Below are positions 18,601 through 24,105 of a stretch of DNA of 29,264 bases, piece after piece; position 1 is the first letter of the stretch; each line of letters starts with the position of its first letter. Made by a program: the position numbers and the translations under genes. This DNA comes from Nitrospira sp. UBA5698 (lineage in GTDB: Bacteria; Nitrospirota; Nitrospiria; Nitrospirales; Nitrospiraceae), in NCBI GenBank assembly GCA_002420115.1, contig DIHK01000001.1, positions 19,915-49,178 on the forward strand. The letters run 5' to 3'. A model generated the notes under the pieces. That model made no database searches. It was not told the DNA's origin and was given only the letters and a program-made list of their open reading frames with translations.

Positions 18601-20525
18601 GCAATAGCCTCAATAATAGTCTCACCGGCAACAACGCCAACAATATACTCAACGGTGGAGCAGGCGCCGATACCATGATCGGAGGGCAGGGCAATGACAT
18701 CTACGTCGTTGACAATGTAGGCGATGTGGTGACGGAGCTCGAGAACGAAGGCATCGATACCGTGCAGACCGGGCGCACGCATACCCTCGATGCAAATCTG
18801 GAGAACCTCACACTGACAGGCTCGGCCATGATCGACGGGACTGGCAACCTGTTGGACAATACGCTGAGGGGCAATAGTGCGGCCAACGTGCTCACTGGTG
18901 GAGCCGGGAACGATATGTATGTGGTTGGCACCGGCGATACGGTGGTGGAGCAGCTCAACGAGGGGGTTGATACCGTCCAAACTGCTGTAACCTGGACTCT
19001 GGCTGCCAATGTGGAGCAGCTCACTTTGACCGGGGCTGCCGCGATCAACGGGACCGGTAACAACCTCAACAACGTGCTCATTGGCAACAGCGCTACCAAT
19101 ACCCTCGACGCCGACGGGGGCGACGACACCCTCAATGGTGGAGCAGGAGCGGATATCCTGATCGGAGGGACCGGCAATGACACCTACATCGTTGACAATG
19201 TGGGCGACGTTGTCATCGAAAATATCAATGAAGGTACAGATCTGGTACAGAGCAGCCTGAGCCATATCCTCAGTGCCAATGTGGAAAATCTCACGTTGAC
19301 CGGGACGGGCGCGATCAACGCGACGGGCAACAGCCTAAACAACGTGCTCACCGGGAACAGTGGGGCTAACATCCTTGATGGGGCTACAGGCACCGATACC
19401 CTGATCGGATGGACCGGTAATGATACTTACGTCGTCGATGACGCAGGGGACGTGGTGACCGAAATACCTAACCAGGGCACTGATACGGTCCAAAGCGCCA
19501 TCACATACGTTCTAGGGACAGAAGTGGAGAACCTGACGTTGATTGGGGCTACGGCTATCAATGGCACCGGCACGAGTCTCAATAACGTCCTTATGGGCAA
19601 CAGCGCCGTGAATACCCTGACGGGATTGGATGGTAATGATAGGCTCGACGGCGGGGCTGGTGCCGATACGCTAGTGGGTGGTGTTGGCAACGATATCTAT
19701 GTTGTTGATCACGAGGACGACATTGTCACGGAGAACCTCAATGAGGGGACCGATCTGGTACAGAGCACAGTGAGCTATACCCTCACGGCCAATGTAGAAC
19801 ACCTCACGCTGACCGGCATCACTGCCATCAACGGTATCGGCAATGCGCTCAACAACAGGCTCACGGGCAACAATGCGGCGAATGTGCTCACTGGTGGGCT
19901 GGGTAACGATACCTATGTCGTCAGCGTCGGGGACGTCATTATTGAGGATACGAACGAAGGTACGGACACGGTACAGAGTGATGTGGGCTGGACGCTCGGG
20001 GCCAATCTGGAGCACCTCACGCTGATGGGTACTACAGCGATCGATGCAACAGGAAATACGCTCAACAACAGGCTTGCCGGTAACGACGCAGGCAATCAAC
20101 TGGCAGGCAGAGCTGGCAATGACACGATGCGCGGTGGGTTGGGTAACGATACCTACCTCATTGAGCGTGGTGAGGGGCGGGATGTCATCGTCGAAAATGA
20201 CGACACGATCGGCAACAGTGATCGACTTCAGTACGGGGGAACAATCAATCCGCTCGATCTGGTCATCAGTCGCCAGGTCAACGACCTGCGGCTGGCTGTG
20301 CATGGTTCAACCGATCAGGTCACGATTAAGGACTGGTACCTGAGCACCAATCATCATATTGAAACAGTACAGGCTGGGAATGGGACGCTGTTACTCTCTA
20401 CGCAGGTGGATCAACTGATTCAAGCTATGGCCTCGTTCAGTCAGCAGTCCGGCATCACATGGGATCAGGCGATCGAGCAACGCCCACAGGATGTGCAGGC
20501 CATTCTGGCGGCGAGCTGGCAGTAG
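9675..20525 (+). CDS. Giant RTX protein with N-terminal lipase-like domain, probable type I secretion substrate
   Basis: 3616 residues, start ATG 9675 with AAGGAGAGG at about 9661-9669. There is no Sec signal, as expected for a type I substrate. Residues about 60-340 form an alpha/beta-hydrolase (class 3 lipase-like) domain with nucleophile elbow GYSLGG (Ser167). Calcium-binding GGxGxDxLx nonapeptide blocks lie at about 577-646, 759-1122, 1216-1342, 1376-1446 and 1556-1612, and are interspersed later with segments like the RTX-associated PF06594 domain (LRLQNFYLHAVFQVEQV). Tandem 'NVENLTLTGTA' units occur at about 1702-2075 and 2876-3502. Two cadherin-like/putative-Ig domains (LPTWLTFDSVTHTFGGIP and LPTWLTFNPSTRTFSGTP) span about 2674-2874. 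The C-terminus (VDQLIQAMASF...ILAASWQ) resembles type I secretion signals. It probably acts outside the cell as an esterase, adhesin or both; operon 2 is the likely exporter. Catalytic Asp and His are not assigned. Confidence 0.93.
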   Translation: MTQINTWLQFALQQMAAESYLDRVLSGELQLEQALRLGNNRLSAALASEPILLGKTRMTDQQIIGFSVHYDIIDHHANDATGFSATLIKDLRDPTGKTYTLSFRSLEYQNQAQGGDWERDGQGGAAGEIAGAGFALGQLVSMERYYEELKRSGKLPAGSTLNVTGYSLGGHLATVFTLLHSNDINHTYIFNGAGIGQIGGVTSVVTEADRIGQLITAMDAKFIEFDPMGALTRSGSSANVQNMSWYQPAVIQVAGQFQTTGTASMPTGGLNGGVTRTDGVFQKIIQLFGVGVTGGDIQLVANSGIHGPVHAVLIEGQPLVEGLPNPFRDYGNAHSITLVVDSLALQSLFETLDPDLTQIDIENMLKAASSAQADATAFSVEEHVAEGDTLELALDALRTLFVPNALDKTTDFDDDTGGFGNLGTRTEFYTHLAEVQAIVANQTFSIEPLVQRDSQGRVVPRLTAAELVAEAQGNTDQGLAYRYALRTMNPFAVVGVDYVGLGHAANGKLALYDPATGFGEMTEQYLTDRATFLLAKLDLTLNNRTTPSDSLSLTHYGDAASRFDIPAGLSSFAREYLFGSDQADALTGSQFVPTDDHLYGGGGSDDLRGFGGDDYLQGDSGNDRLDGGTGGDTLHGGLGFDSYVLTADGTDRIEDGDDRGVIQLNGRLLMGGVRKEGDPDSTYKSLDGQWIFVRNGSTLTLNGTVTIQHWQPGSLGIELRDLSASPTDPGLPTGPFAFTVIRGPENNDLDPPGAGPSALYGHGGDDILEGDHTPLLGAFDDLLDGGAGNDTLIAGLGHDYLLGGPGDDYAYVDDGDYFFGGDDVDIMAGSTFIVNFTNATISSGTHYGEGGEGNDVLMGGLGIDVLKGDAGDDQLWGENRPTGWLGRVADGIGGFISVPQQEFFSAAGAADYLDGGAGDDYLRGDGGDDVIIGGDDNDQLWGDDQQVAAVQEGADWLDGGAGDDFLWGGGGNDRLIGGNGVDTLVGDFLNDPIGGDDWLDGGNGNDTLMGGRGDDVLFGGADTDFLLGNEGHDVLDGGSGDDELQGGSEADVLWGGTGIDRLFGDDGNDHLSGGDDNDFLLGDAGADMLVGGTGDDQLQGGDGEDILIGGAGTDTLMGGAGADTYVFNLGDGVESIQDTPGEGNKIVFGAGIFAEDISVGIGSLVVWVGLTGDAIHIQGFDPATPMVPVGIETVEFADGTTLTQADLVTMGFDLIGTAGNDTLNGSETYRTLYGLDGDDFLTGGNLDNVIHGGQGRDVMFGNGGSDQLLGGVGDDVIQAGAGNDVLNGEAGNDSLEGEAGDDVLDGGDGDDQLSGGEGADQLFGGEGDDFVVTDAEDTVRDGGAGIDTISFQGVFGVTFDLGISNFENVIGTEGNDTFTAASAVGPVQLFGNGGSDALTGGAGDDVLVGGEVFVGEGAADTLIGGAGNDRLEGGTGDDAYVFNLGDGQDRIIDSAVREDPFGGGEEAGGETILESNRLIFGTGIDSQALRLSIGPGAIPLIDGIPTGSLRLSVGASDSLIFSDFDAADLFSRYTIESFEFADSLSLSYAQLVEERGFDVLGTNEDESLTGTAVADRISGFDGSDVLRSGFGADTLDGGAGDDQLFGGAGNDSYVFRVRAGQDVVFDQAGFDTIRMGAGIAPTDVRATREANDLVLAVPSTGDSLRLQNFYLHAVFQVEQVIFADGTVWDHARLLASTRRQVNGTDGDDLLTGGVTDDTIMGLAGADSLSGQAGDDVLDGGLGADVMTGGYGEDTYLVDDIGDLVTEVIGEGTDTVLSGITYSLTSNVENLILSGTATIGGTGNELDNVLTGNTGANVLTGGAGDDTYVIGAGDVVVEAVGEGIDTVVTDQSYLLGANVENLTLTGTAAHNGTGNGLDNVLAGNSGLNVLTGGAGNDTYVIGAGDVVVEAAGEGTDTVVTDQDYVLGDAIENLSLTGNHSVNGVGNELDNRLAGNTATNVLQGGLGDDTYVVGSDDLVVEVADAGTDTVEAAESYVLGTHIENLTLLDTFPTLRVGLTPGTNESVSVGMESHYSGIGNELNNVLTGNRGDNVLEGLSGDDVLNGKSGHDTLKGGEGADTYLFGVGDGHDRIEDQSVSGEIDSIQLAPGLAPNHIGVVQSGSDLVLRMPGSEDSLTLANFFGLPSAAQKNVRFEDGTVWDEAALRQLGADPGQGVTIVDTDSGDNVLLGSSGHDVLRGGSGNDILIGDGGNDILRDSAGNNVYDGGSGDDTLIGSAGNDSFRFGRGYGRDVVLVDQLFNDAFTTDTDHVQLVGLNRSDVLIQRQSSASGQLSFTITVLDTADQLTVRFRNGIYGFAPAPVTLYFADGTSQELGLFTDFPAAPSLTVFSSVDYALKGDEEHLVLVDNNSSVVPNSRIGVGNGLDNVMLGNTADNVLEGGAGHDVLHGGFARSVEGFFFVDSGSDILIGGEGNDTLIPFGDSAFAFDFGVGTDPNPFNTPDDVLIGGPGNDTYYIRHAGQTLVELPGEGVDTVHSTVSYSLPDNFENLVLTPTFHDETGFASLTGTGNELDNVLVGGAGTDLLSGGAGRDTLHGGLNATFDAGDSAGFPSSDTLIGGTGDDTYLFNLGDGTDTIEDLAGVGEGNRIQFGTGITRNDLIFSQDDVARTLTIGVGASGTDQLVLTNFDPTNANGSLVVETLVFADGSTASLASLLDGQVNQAPTVVTPLTDQTVLEDASLSIQIPTSTFVDQDAHDVLAYSASLADGAALPTWLTFDSVTHTFGGIPTNSEVGTLHLAVTATDSGGLSATSSFALTVQNVNDAPTIAMPLADQSVTQGSLFTFIVPADSFSDVDAGDTLAYRATRADGTTLPTWLTFNPSTRTFSGTPQGQDIGTIDVRVTATDSGTLSVSDVFVLTILPILGTEGNDTLVGAGGDDVIQGLAGDDVLQGLAGNDLLDGGVGGDSMVGGLGNDAFVVDVAGDVVTEALNQGTDTVYSGITYTLGANVENLVLTGTAVLNGIGNSLNNSLTGNNANNILNGGAGADTMIGGQGNDIYVVDNVGDVVTELENEGIDTVQTGRTHTLDANLENLTLTGSAMIDGTGNLLDNTLRGNSAANVLTGGAGNDMYVVGTGDTVVEQLNEGVDTVQTAVTWTLAANVEQLTLTGAAAINGTGNNLNNVLIGNSATNTLDADGGDDTLNGGAGADILIGGTGNDTYIVDNVGDVVIENINEGTDLVQSSLSHILSANVENLTLTGTGAINATGNSLNNVLTGNSGANILDGATGTDTLIGWTGNDTYVVDDAGDVVTEIPNQGTDTVQSAITYVLGTEVENLTLIGATAINGTGTSLNNVLMGNSAVNTLTGLDGNDRLDGGAGADTLVGGVGNDIYVVDHEDDIVTENLNEGTDLVQSTVSYTLTANVEHLTLTGITAINGIGNALNNRLTGNNAANVLTGGLGNDTYVVSVGDVIIEDTNEGTDTVQSDVGWTLGANLEHLTLMGTTAIDATGNTLNNRLAGNDAGNQLAGRAGNDTMRGGLGNDTYLIERGEGRDVIVENDDTIGNSDRLQYGGTINPLDLVISRQVNDLRLAVHGSTDQVTIKDWYLSTNHHIETVQAGNGTLLLSTQVDQLIQAMASFSQQSGITWDQAIEQRPQDVQAILAASWQ
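15030..15671 (+). repeat. First 'ENLTL' repeat array inside the RTX gene, exact 71-codon period
   Basis: The motif NVENLILSGTA recurs in variant form at 15030, 15243, 15456 and 15669, each exactly 213 bases (71 codons) apart. Each unit carries a 'GNxLDNxLxGN' turn, an RTX nonapeptide pair and a 'GDVVVEAxGEGTDTV' strand segment. The first two units share an exact 28-base stretch at 15162-15189 and 15375-15402, implying recent duplication or conversion. Confidence 0.85.
17695..18297 (+). repeat. Two tandem cadherin-like (putative Ig) domains inside the RTX gene
   Basis: Two roughly 100-residue units begin NQAPTVVTPLTDQTV and NDAPTIAMPLADQSV. Each contains 'LPTWLTF', a 'TxTFxGxP' turn and 'VTATDSG', the hallmarks of dystroglycan-type cadherin-like/He_PIG domains. 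They lie between the hydrolase/RTX part and the second repeat array and probably act as an adhesive or spacer module. Confidence 0.8.
18552..20210 (+). repeat. Second 'ENLTL' repeat array with 71/81/90-codon periods
   Basis: Seven motif copies start at 18552, 18795, 19008, 19278, 19521, 19791 and 20004. The spacings are 243, 213, 270, 243, 270 and 213 bases, i.e. 81, 71, 90, 81, 90 and 71 codons. The steps of 9-10 codons equal one RTX nonapeptide, so units differ by whole nonapeptide insertions. Confidence 0.85.
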
Positions 20526-20531
20526 GCATGG

Positions 20532-20620
20532 AAGAGGTAAATAGTGAGGCGTAAGGGGTGAAGGAGAGGAAGTGAGAGTGAAAGGTAAGAAGTGAAACGT
20601 GAAATATGAAACCCGTAACA
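20532..20620 (+). repeat. Purine-rich degenerate heptamer repeat
   Basis: Just after the RTX stop, the plus strand reads as near-tandem seven-base words: GTGAGGC, GTAAGGG, GTGAAGG, then GTGAAAC, GTGAAAT, ATGAAAC and CCGTAAC. A similar tract occurs at 25501-25575 and a fragment (GAAGCGTGAAAT) at about 23989-24000. The rest of the spacer to 20788 has no supported gene. Confidence 0.55.
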
Positions 20621-20788
20621 TAACAACCCAGCAGTGAGACCATTCTAAAGGTATCCAACCGCCTTCATTTCAACGTGTTTGACCGGCCATGATTGTGCGC
20701 CGATATACATCTGAACTCTTACCCCTTTACGCTGTCGGATGGGGATGAGGGGAATCGAATAAGAGAGGATGAAGTGTGGGGGAACGGA

Positions 20789-21118
20789 TTAGGGGGCAAA
20801 CAGTTCCGTCAGAAGAGTCAGTGTACGATTGGCTGTGGCTGGGTCGATTGAGCCCAGGCGCTTGACTAGTCGAGTTTTGTCCACCGTGCGGAGTTGATCA
20901 AGGACGATCTGGCCCACCTTTCGCCGAAAGCGGACAGGTATACGGGTGGGATAGGGACGCCCCTTCGTCGTCATGGGAGCCACGATGACGGTGTCAATAT
21001 GTCGGTTCATTTCATCGGGGGAAACGATCAGGCAAGGCCTAGTCTTTCTGATTTCGTGGCCCTCTGTAGGGTCAAGGCGAACGAGGTAGACCTCAAACCG
21101 ATGGACTACCAGCGCCAT
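20789..21118 (-). CDS. mazF: MazF/PemK-type toxin
   Basis: Using ATG at 21118, the product is 109 residues, a usual length for the family; an ATG at 21133 would add five residues. Family features are visible: FEVYLVRLDPTEGHEIRKTRPCLIVSPDEMN at the N-terminus (strand, loop, 'K-RP-L-VSPDEMN'), VIVAPMTTKGRPYPTRIP, and the Gln-Asp-Arg stretch QIVLDQLRTVDKTRL. By family knowledge it is a sequence-specific endoribonuclease that is inactive when bound to its antitoxin. It overlaps the 3' end of the antitoxin gene by 13 bases, as expected for translational coupling. The pair lies between the RTX gene and secretion operon 2, on the opposite strand to both. Confidence 0.88.
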   Translation of the reverse strand: MALVVHRFEVYLVRLDPTEGHEIRKTRPCLIVSPDEMNRHIDTVIVAPMTTKGRPYPTRIPVRFRRKVGQIVLDQLRTVDKTRLVKRLGSIDPATANRTLTLLTELFAP

Positions 21119-21360
21119 TCGTCGCGGTCCCATCGAGATGTGGAAGACCCGGTCTGGTCGAGCAGCTGATCGTCTCCAGTGTGGTGCATAGAACGAAAGG
21201 CCTCATCCCACCCATCGCGCGGGCGTGATACTGAACGCACGACCAACTGGTTCCCTTGGACGTTGACTTCCACGGGGCCTTCGAGGCGACATTGATGGAG
21301 CAGCGATTTCGGAATGCGGATTCCCCGCGAGTTACCAATACGAATTATTTTGGTTTTCAT
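21106..21360 (-). CDS. mazE: MazE/AbrB-type antitoxin
   Basis: The 84-residue product begins KTKIIRIGNSRGIRIPKSLL and continues PVEVNVQGNQLVVRSVSRPR, the standard swapped-hairpin AbrB/MazE DNA-binding fold. The remaining about 35 residues (GWDEAFRSMHHTGDDQLLD, then an Asp/Trp-rich end) would wrap the toxin. It is first in the two-gene unit, and a promoter with a perfect palindrome lies just upstream, consistent with autorepression by the MazE-MazF complex. Confidence 0.85.
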   Translation of the reverse strand: MKTKIIRIGNSRGIRIPKSLLHQCRLEGPVEVNVQGNQLVVRSVSRPRDGWDEAFRSMHHTGDDQLLDQTGSSTSRWDRDEWRW

Positions 21361-21390
21361 GAGCGAGAGGCTTTCCTGCCATGTGAATAC

Positions 21391-21424
21391 GATGTAATTA
21401 CATCAGGCGGAGTGCATCTGTCAA
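21391..21424 (-). promoter_or_regulatory. Promoter and palindromic operator of the toxin-antitoxin pair
   Basis: On the minus strand TTGACA (plus-strand 21419-21424) is followed after 16 bases by TGTAAT (plus-strand 21397-21402), five of six matches to TATAAT. A perfect 14-base palindrome, GATGTAATTACATC (21391-21404), covers the -10 element. This is the arrangement expected for an autoregulated antitoxin operator. Confidence 0.65.
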
Positions 21425-21435
21425 GAAACGGGTCG

Positions 21436-21561
21436 GGTGACGATCAGCTGTGGGGAGAGAATCGACCGGACGGGTGGATTGCGCAAGTTGCCGACGGACA
21501 GGGCGCTTTTGTGAACGTAGCACAGACGGAATTTTTCAGCGCGACCGGGGCGGCAGATTAG
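21436..21561 (+). pseudogene. Relic of a second RTX gene
   Basis: The 41 codons starting GDDQLWGENRP and ending FFSATGAAD match residues 871-911 of the giant RTX protein (12285-12407) at 30 of 41 positions by eye, without gaps. The match ends at a TAG exactly where the intact gene has TAC (Tyr). No start codon or ribosome binding site precedes it, and its left end is only 11 bases from the -35 element of the toxin-antitoxin promoter. It is the remains of a duplicated RTX gene that lay before secretion operon 2. Confidence 0.8.
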
Positions 21562-21647
21562 AAGGGGTCGTGAATCTTTGTGAGTTATTCGTATACTTGG
21601 TTTGTGTGGGTCCCAGCGCAGGACAAAGCCATGACCGATGGAATCCC

Positions 21648-21707
21648 ATGATCAGGCATGAAAATGAGGAGCTCTCCTATCGTCTGCTCCACCTGATCGA
21701 TCAGTAG
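21648..21707 (+). pseudogene. Possible N-terminal relic of a small MarR-like regulator
   Basis: ATG 21648 opens a 19-codon frame (MIRHENEELSYRLLHLIDQ) that resembles the first helix of EPS-associated MarR-type regulators. After the stop, another frame reads RPHESLSQLNHLL, close to what would follow in such a protein. The evidence is short and this is a tentative call. No other gene is visible in 21562-21756. Confidence 0.25.
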
Positions 21708-21756
21708 ACCACACGAAAGTCTTTCTCAGCTGAATCACCTACTGTGCATCTGTTCC

Positions 21757-21806
21757 AATCCTTGAAAATGTTTGGCCATCAGGCGGCGCTATCCTAAGAT
21801 GGCTGG
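21757..21806 (+). promoter_or_regulatory. Leader of T1SS operon 2, conserved in operon 1
   Basis: Gap-free counterpart of 1343-1392, ending at the ABC start codon. The conserved blocks are the same, notably GAAAATGTTTGGCCATC and TAAGATGGCTG. A TTGAAA at 21762-21767 could act as a -35, but no good -10 follows at 16-18 bases. Confidence 0.5.
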
Positions 21807-23990
21807 ATGTCAGCCGATGCTGCGCGGGTTCTCTCGTCTCCACTGGATAGCGAACATGCTGCCAGTGCTCTCCTTGAAACAGATACCGGCCTGATCTGCC
21901 TCCTAATTCTTGCTCGATTTCACGATCTTCCTGCCGACGGCGCTCAGCTGCGGCATCAGTTTGCCCAATCTGGACAGATGCTCTCCGATACGGATCTCCT
22001 TCGTGCCGCCAAACATCTTGGGTTAAAAGCTGGGTTGGTTAAGACGAAGTGGAACAAACTGCCCGGGATGCCCTTGCCAGCCATCGCCAAGCGAACGGAC
22101 GGACGCTATCTCGTCGTGGCCAAACTCGAAGGGGAGAAGGTGCTGGTTCAGGATCCCGTTGAAGGACGCCCCCTTCTATTCGAACGACCTCAGTTTGAAG
22201 GGTGGTGGACCGGCGAATTGTTGCTCTGTACAAAGCGGGCCCATGTCCGGCTCCAAGACTTGCAGTTTGACTTCACCTGGTTCATCCCGGCGATTGTCAA
22301 GTACCGCACGCTGTTCGGCGAAGTCCTGATTGCGTCCTTCTTCCTCCAGCTCTTTGCCCTACTGACGCCGCTGTTTACGCAGGTGGTTATCGATAAGGTG
22401 CTCGTACACAAGGGGTTTACCACGCTCCATGTGCTGGCGATCGGGATGATCACGCTGGCGATGTTTGAGGCGCTTTTGGGCGGGCTTCGGACCTATCTGT
22501 TTGCCCATACGACGAATCGGATCGATGTCAGCCTCGGGGCTCAGATGTTCCGCCATGTCCTGGCGCTGCCTCTTTCCTATTTTGAAGCGAGGCGCATCGG
22601 CGATACGGTGGCACGAGTCAGAGAGCTGGAGCACATCCGTCAATTCTTGACCAGCCATTCCGTCACCGTAGTGCTCGATGTCCTCTTTACTGCTGTGTTT
22701 CTGACCGTGATGTGGTTCTACAGTTCGACCCTCACGCTCGTGGTGATGGCGTCATTGCCGATCTATGCGCTGTTGTCCGTGGCGATTACGCCGGCGATCA
22801 GGGCTCGGTTGCATGAGAAGTTCAATCGGGGCGCGGAGAATCAAGCGTTCTTGGTGGAAGCTGTCAGCGGGATTCAAACCGTGAAGGCCATGGCAGTGGA
22901 ACCGCCGCTTGTACGGAAATGGGAAGAGCAGCTGGCCGGCTATGTGCAAGCGAGCTTCCGTGCGACGAGCGTGATGACGATTGCCGGTCAGGCCGCGACT
23001 GCCGTGCAGAAGATTACCACGGTCGCCGTGCTGTGGCTCGGAGCCTATCGTGTCATCGGCGGCGATCTCAGTATCGGCCAGTTGATCGCGTTCAACATGC
23101 TGGCGGCCCAGGTGACGGGTCCGATTCTACGGCTGGTCAATCTCTGGCAGGAATTTCAACAGGTCGGTATTTCAGTCGAGCGGTTGGGCGATGTGCTCAA
23201 TACGCAGCCCGAGCCATCCTACAATCCGAACCGGACGACGCTGCCTCAGGTCACAGGGCTGGTGCAATTTGACGAGGTGACCTTTCGGTATCGACCGGAC
23301 GGTCCGGAGGTCATTCGGAAACTTTCTTGTCGTATTGAGCCGGGCCAGATGATCGGGGTCGTCGGCCGGTCCGGTTCGGGAAAAAGTACGATCGCGAAGC
23401 TCTTACAACGACTGTATGTGCCGGAGCGGGGACGGATCCTTGTCGATGGCGTTGATCTTGCTCAGGTCGATCCGGCCTGGCTCCGACGACAAGTGGGGGT
23501 CGTGCTGCAAGAGAACTTCCTCTTCAATGGTTCTGTGCGGAGCAATATTGCGCTGACGGATCCCGGTCTGTCGATGGAGCAGGTGATTCATGCGGCGAAG
23601 TTGGCCGGCGCCCATGAATTTATCCTGGAATTATCGGATGGGTACGACACGGTGATCGGTGAGCATGGCTGCACCTTGTCGGGTGGGCAGCGCCAGAGGA
23701 TCGCTATCGCTCGGGCGTTGGTCGCGAATCCCCGTATTCTTATTTTCGATGAGGCGACCAGCGCGTTGGATTACGAATCCGAAGCGGTGATCCAGCGGAA
23801 CATGGTGGAGATCGCCAAGCGCCGAACGATTGTGATGATTGCCCATCGACTGAGCACGGTGCGGGCGGCTCATCGTATCTACGTTGTGGAACGAGGCGAG
23901 ATTGTCGAGCAGGGAGCGCATGACCATCTGCTCAGCATCGGGGGTGTGTATGCGCGATTGCATGCTCATCAGGCCGGTGGCCAAAGATGA
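21807..23990 (+). CDS. Type I secretion ABC exporter with intact ATPase motifs (copy 2)
   Basis: 727-residue HlyB-type exporter in the inner membrane. The N-terminal C39-like domain (about 20-140) has Thr27 in place of the protease Cys (DTGLIC) and no catalytic His (GRYLVVAK), so it likely serves as a substrate-docking domain. The transmembrane domain covers about 160-430. All ATPase motifs are canonical: Walker A GRSGSGKST (520-528), Q-loop Gln568 (LQENFLF), signature LSGGQRQR, Walker B IFDEATSALD and H-loop His680 (IAHRLSTV). The start lies after the shared leader block TAAGATGGCTG. It is followed by HlyD and TolC-like genes, completing a type I system, and the adjacent giant RTX protein is the natural cargo. 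Confidence 0.95.
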   Translation: MSADAARVLSSPLDSEHAASALLETDTGLICLLILARFHDLPADGAQLRHQFAQSGQMLSDTDLLRAAKHLGLKAGLVKTKWNKLPGMPLPAIAKRTDGRYLVVAKLEGEKVLVQDPVEGRPLLFERPQFEGWWTGELLLCTKRAHVRLQDLQFDFTWFIPAIVKYRTLFGEVLIASFFLQLFALLTPLFTQVVIDKVLVHKGFTTLHVLAIGMITLAMFEALLGGLRTYLFAHTTNRIDVSLGAQMFRHVLALPLSYFEARRIGDTVARVRELEHIRQFLTSHSVTVVLDVLFTAVFLTVMWFYSSTLTLVVMASLPIYALLSVAITPAIRARLHEKFNRGAENQAFLVEAVSGIQTVKAMAVEPPLVRKWEEQLAGYVQASFRATSVMTIAGQAATAVQKITTVAVLWLGAYRVIGGDLSIGQLIAFNMLAAQVTGPILRLVNLWQEFQQVGISVERLGDVLNTQPEPSYNPNRTTLPQVTGLVQFDEVTFRYRPDGPEVIRKLSCRIEPGQMIGVVGRSGSGKSTIAKLLQRLYVPERGRILVDGVDLAQVDPAWLRRQVGVVLQENFLFNGSVRSNIALTDPGLSMEQVIHAAKLAGAHEFILELSDGYDTVIGEHGCTLSGGQRQRIAIARALVANPRILIFDEATSALDYESEAVIQRNMVEIAKRRTIVMIAHRLSTVRAAHRIYVVERGEIVEQGAHDHLLSIGGVYARLHAHQAGGQR

Positions 23991-24006
23991 AGCGTGAAAT
24001 GGAAGG

Positions 24007-24062
24007 CATCTGATGATCTCTTGATCTGCTGATCGGTCGACAAATGAGCAGATCGTCAGATG
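24007..24062 (+). repeat. Inverted repeat in the ABC-HlyD spacer of operon 2
   Basis: CATCTGATGATCT (24007-24019) pairs with AGATCGTCAGATG (24050-24062) over 13 positions with one G-T. An inner GATCTGCT...AGCAGATC pair can form instead. The words CTGATC and CAGATGA recur through the spacer. It may modulate expression of HlyD relative to the exporter or be a mobile-repeat remnant. Confidence 0.5.
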
Positions 24063-24105
24063 AACAAATGCAGCAATTTATTTGCAGATGACGAGCTGAG
24101 GTCAC

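Noticed and set aside
21256..21435. Plus-strand open frame leading into the RTX relic
   Set aside because: This part is antisense to the antitoxin gene and its promoter; only 21436-21561 has RTX similarity.
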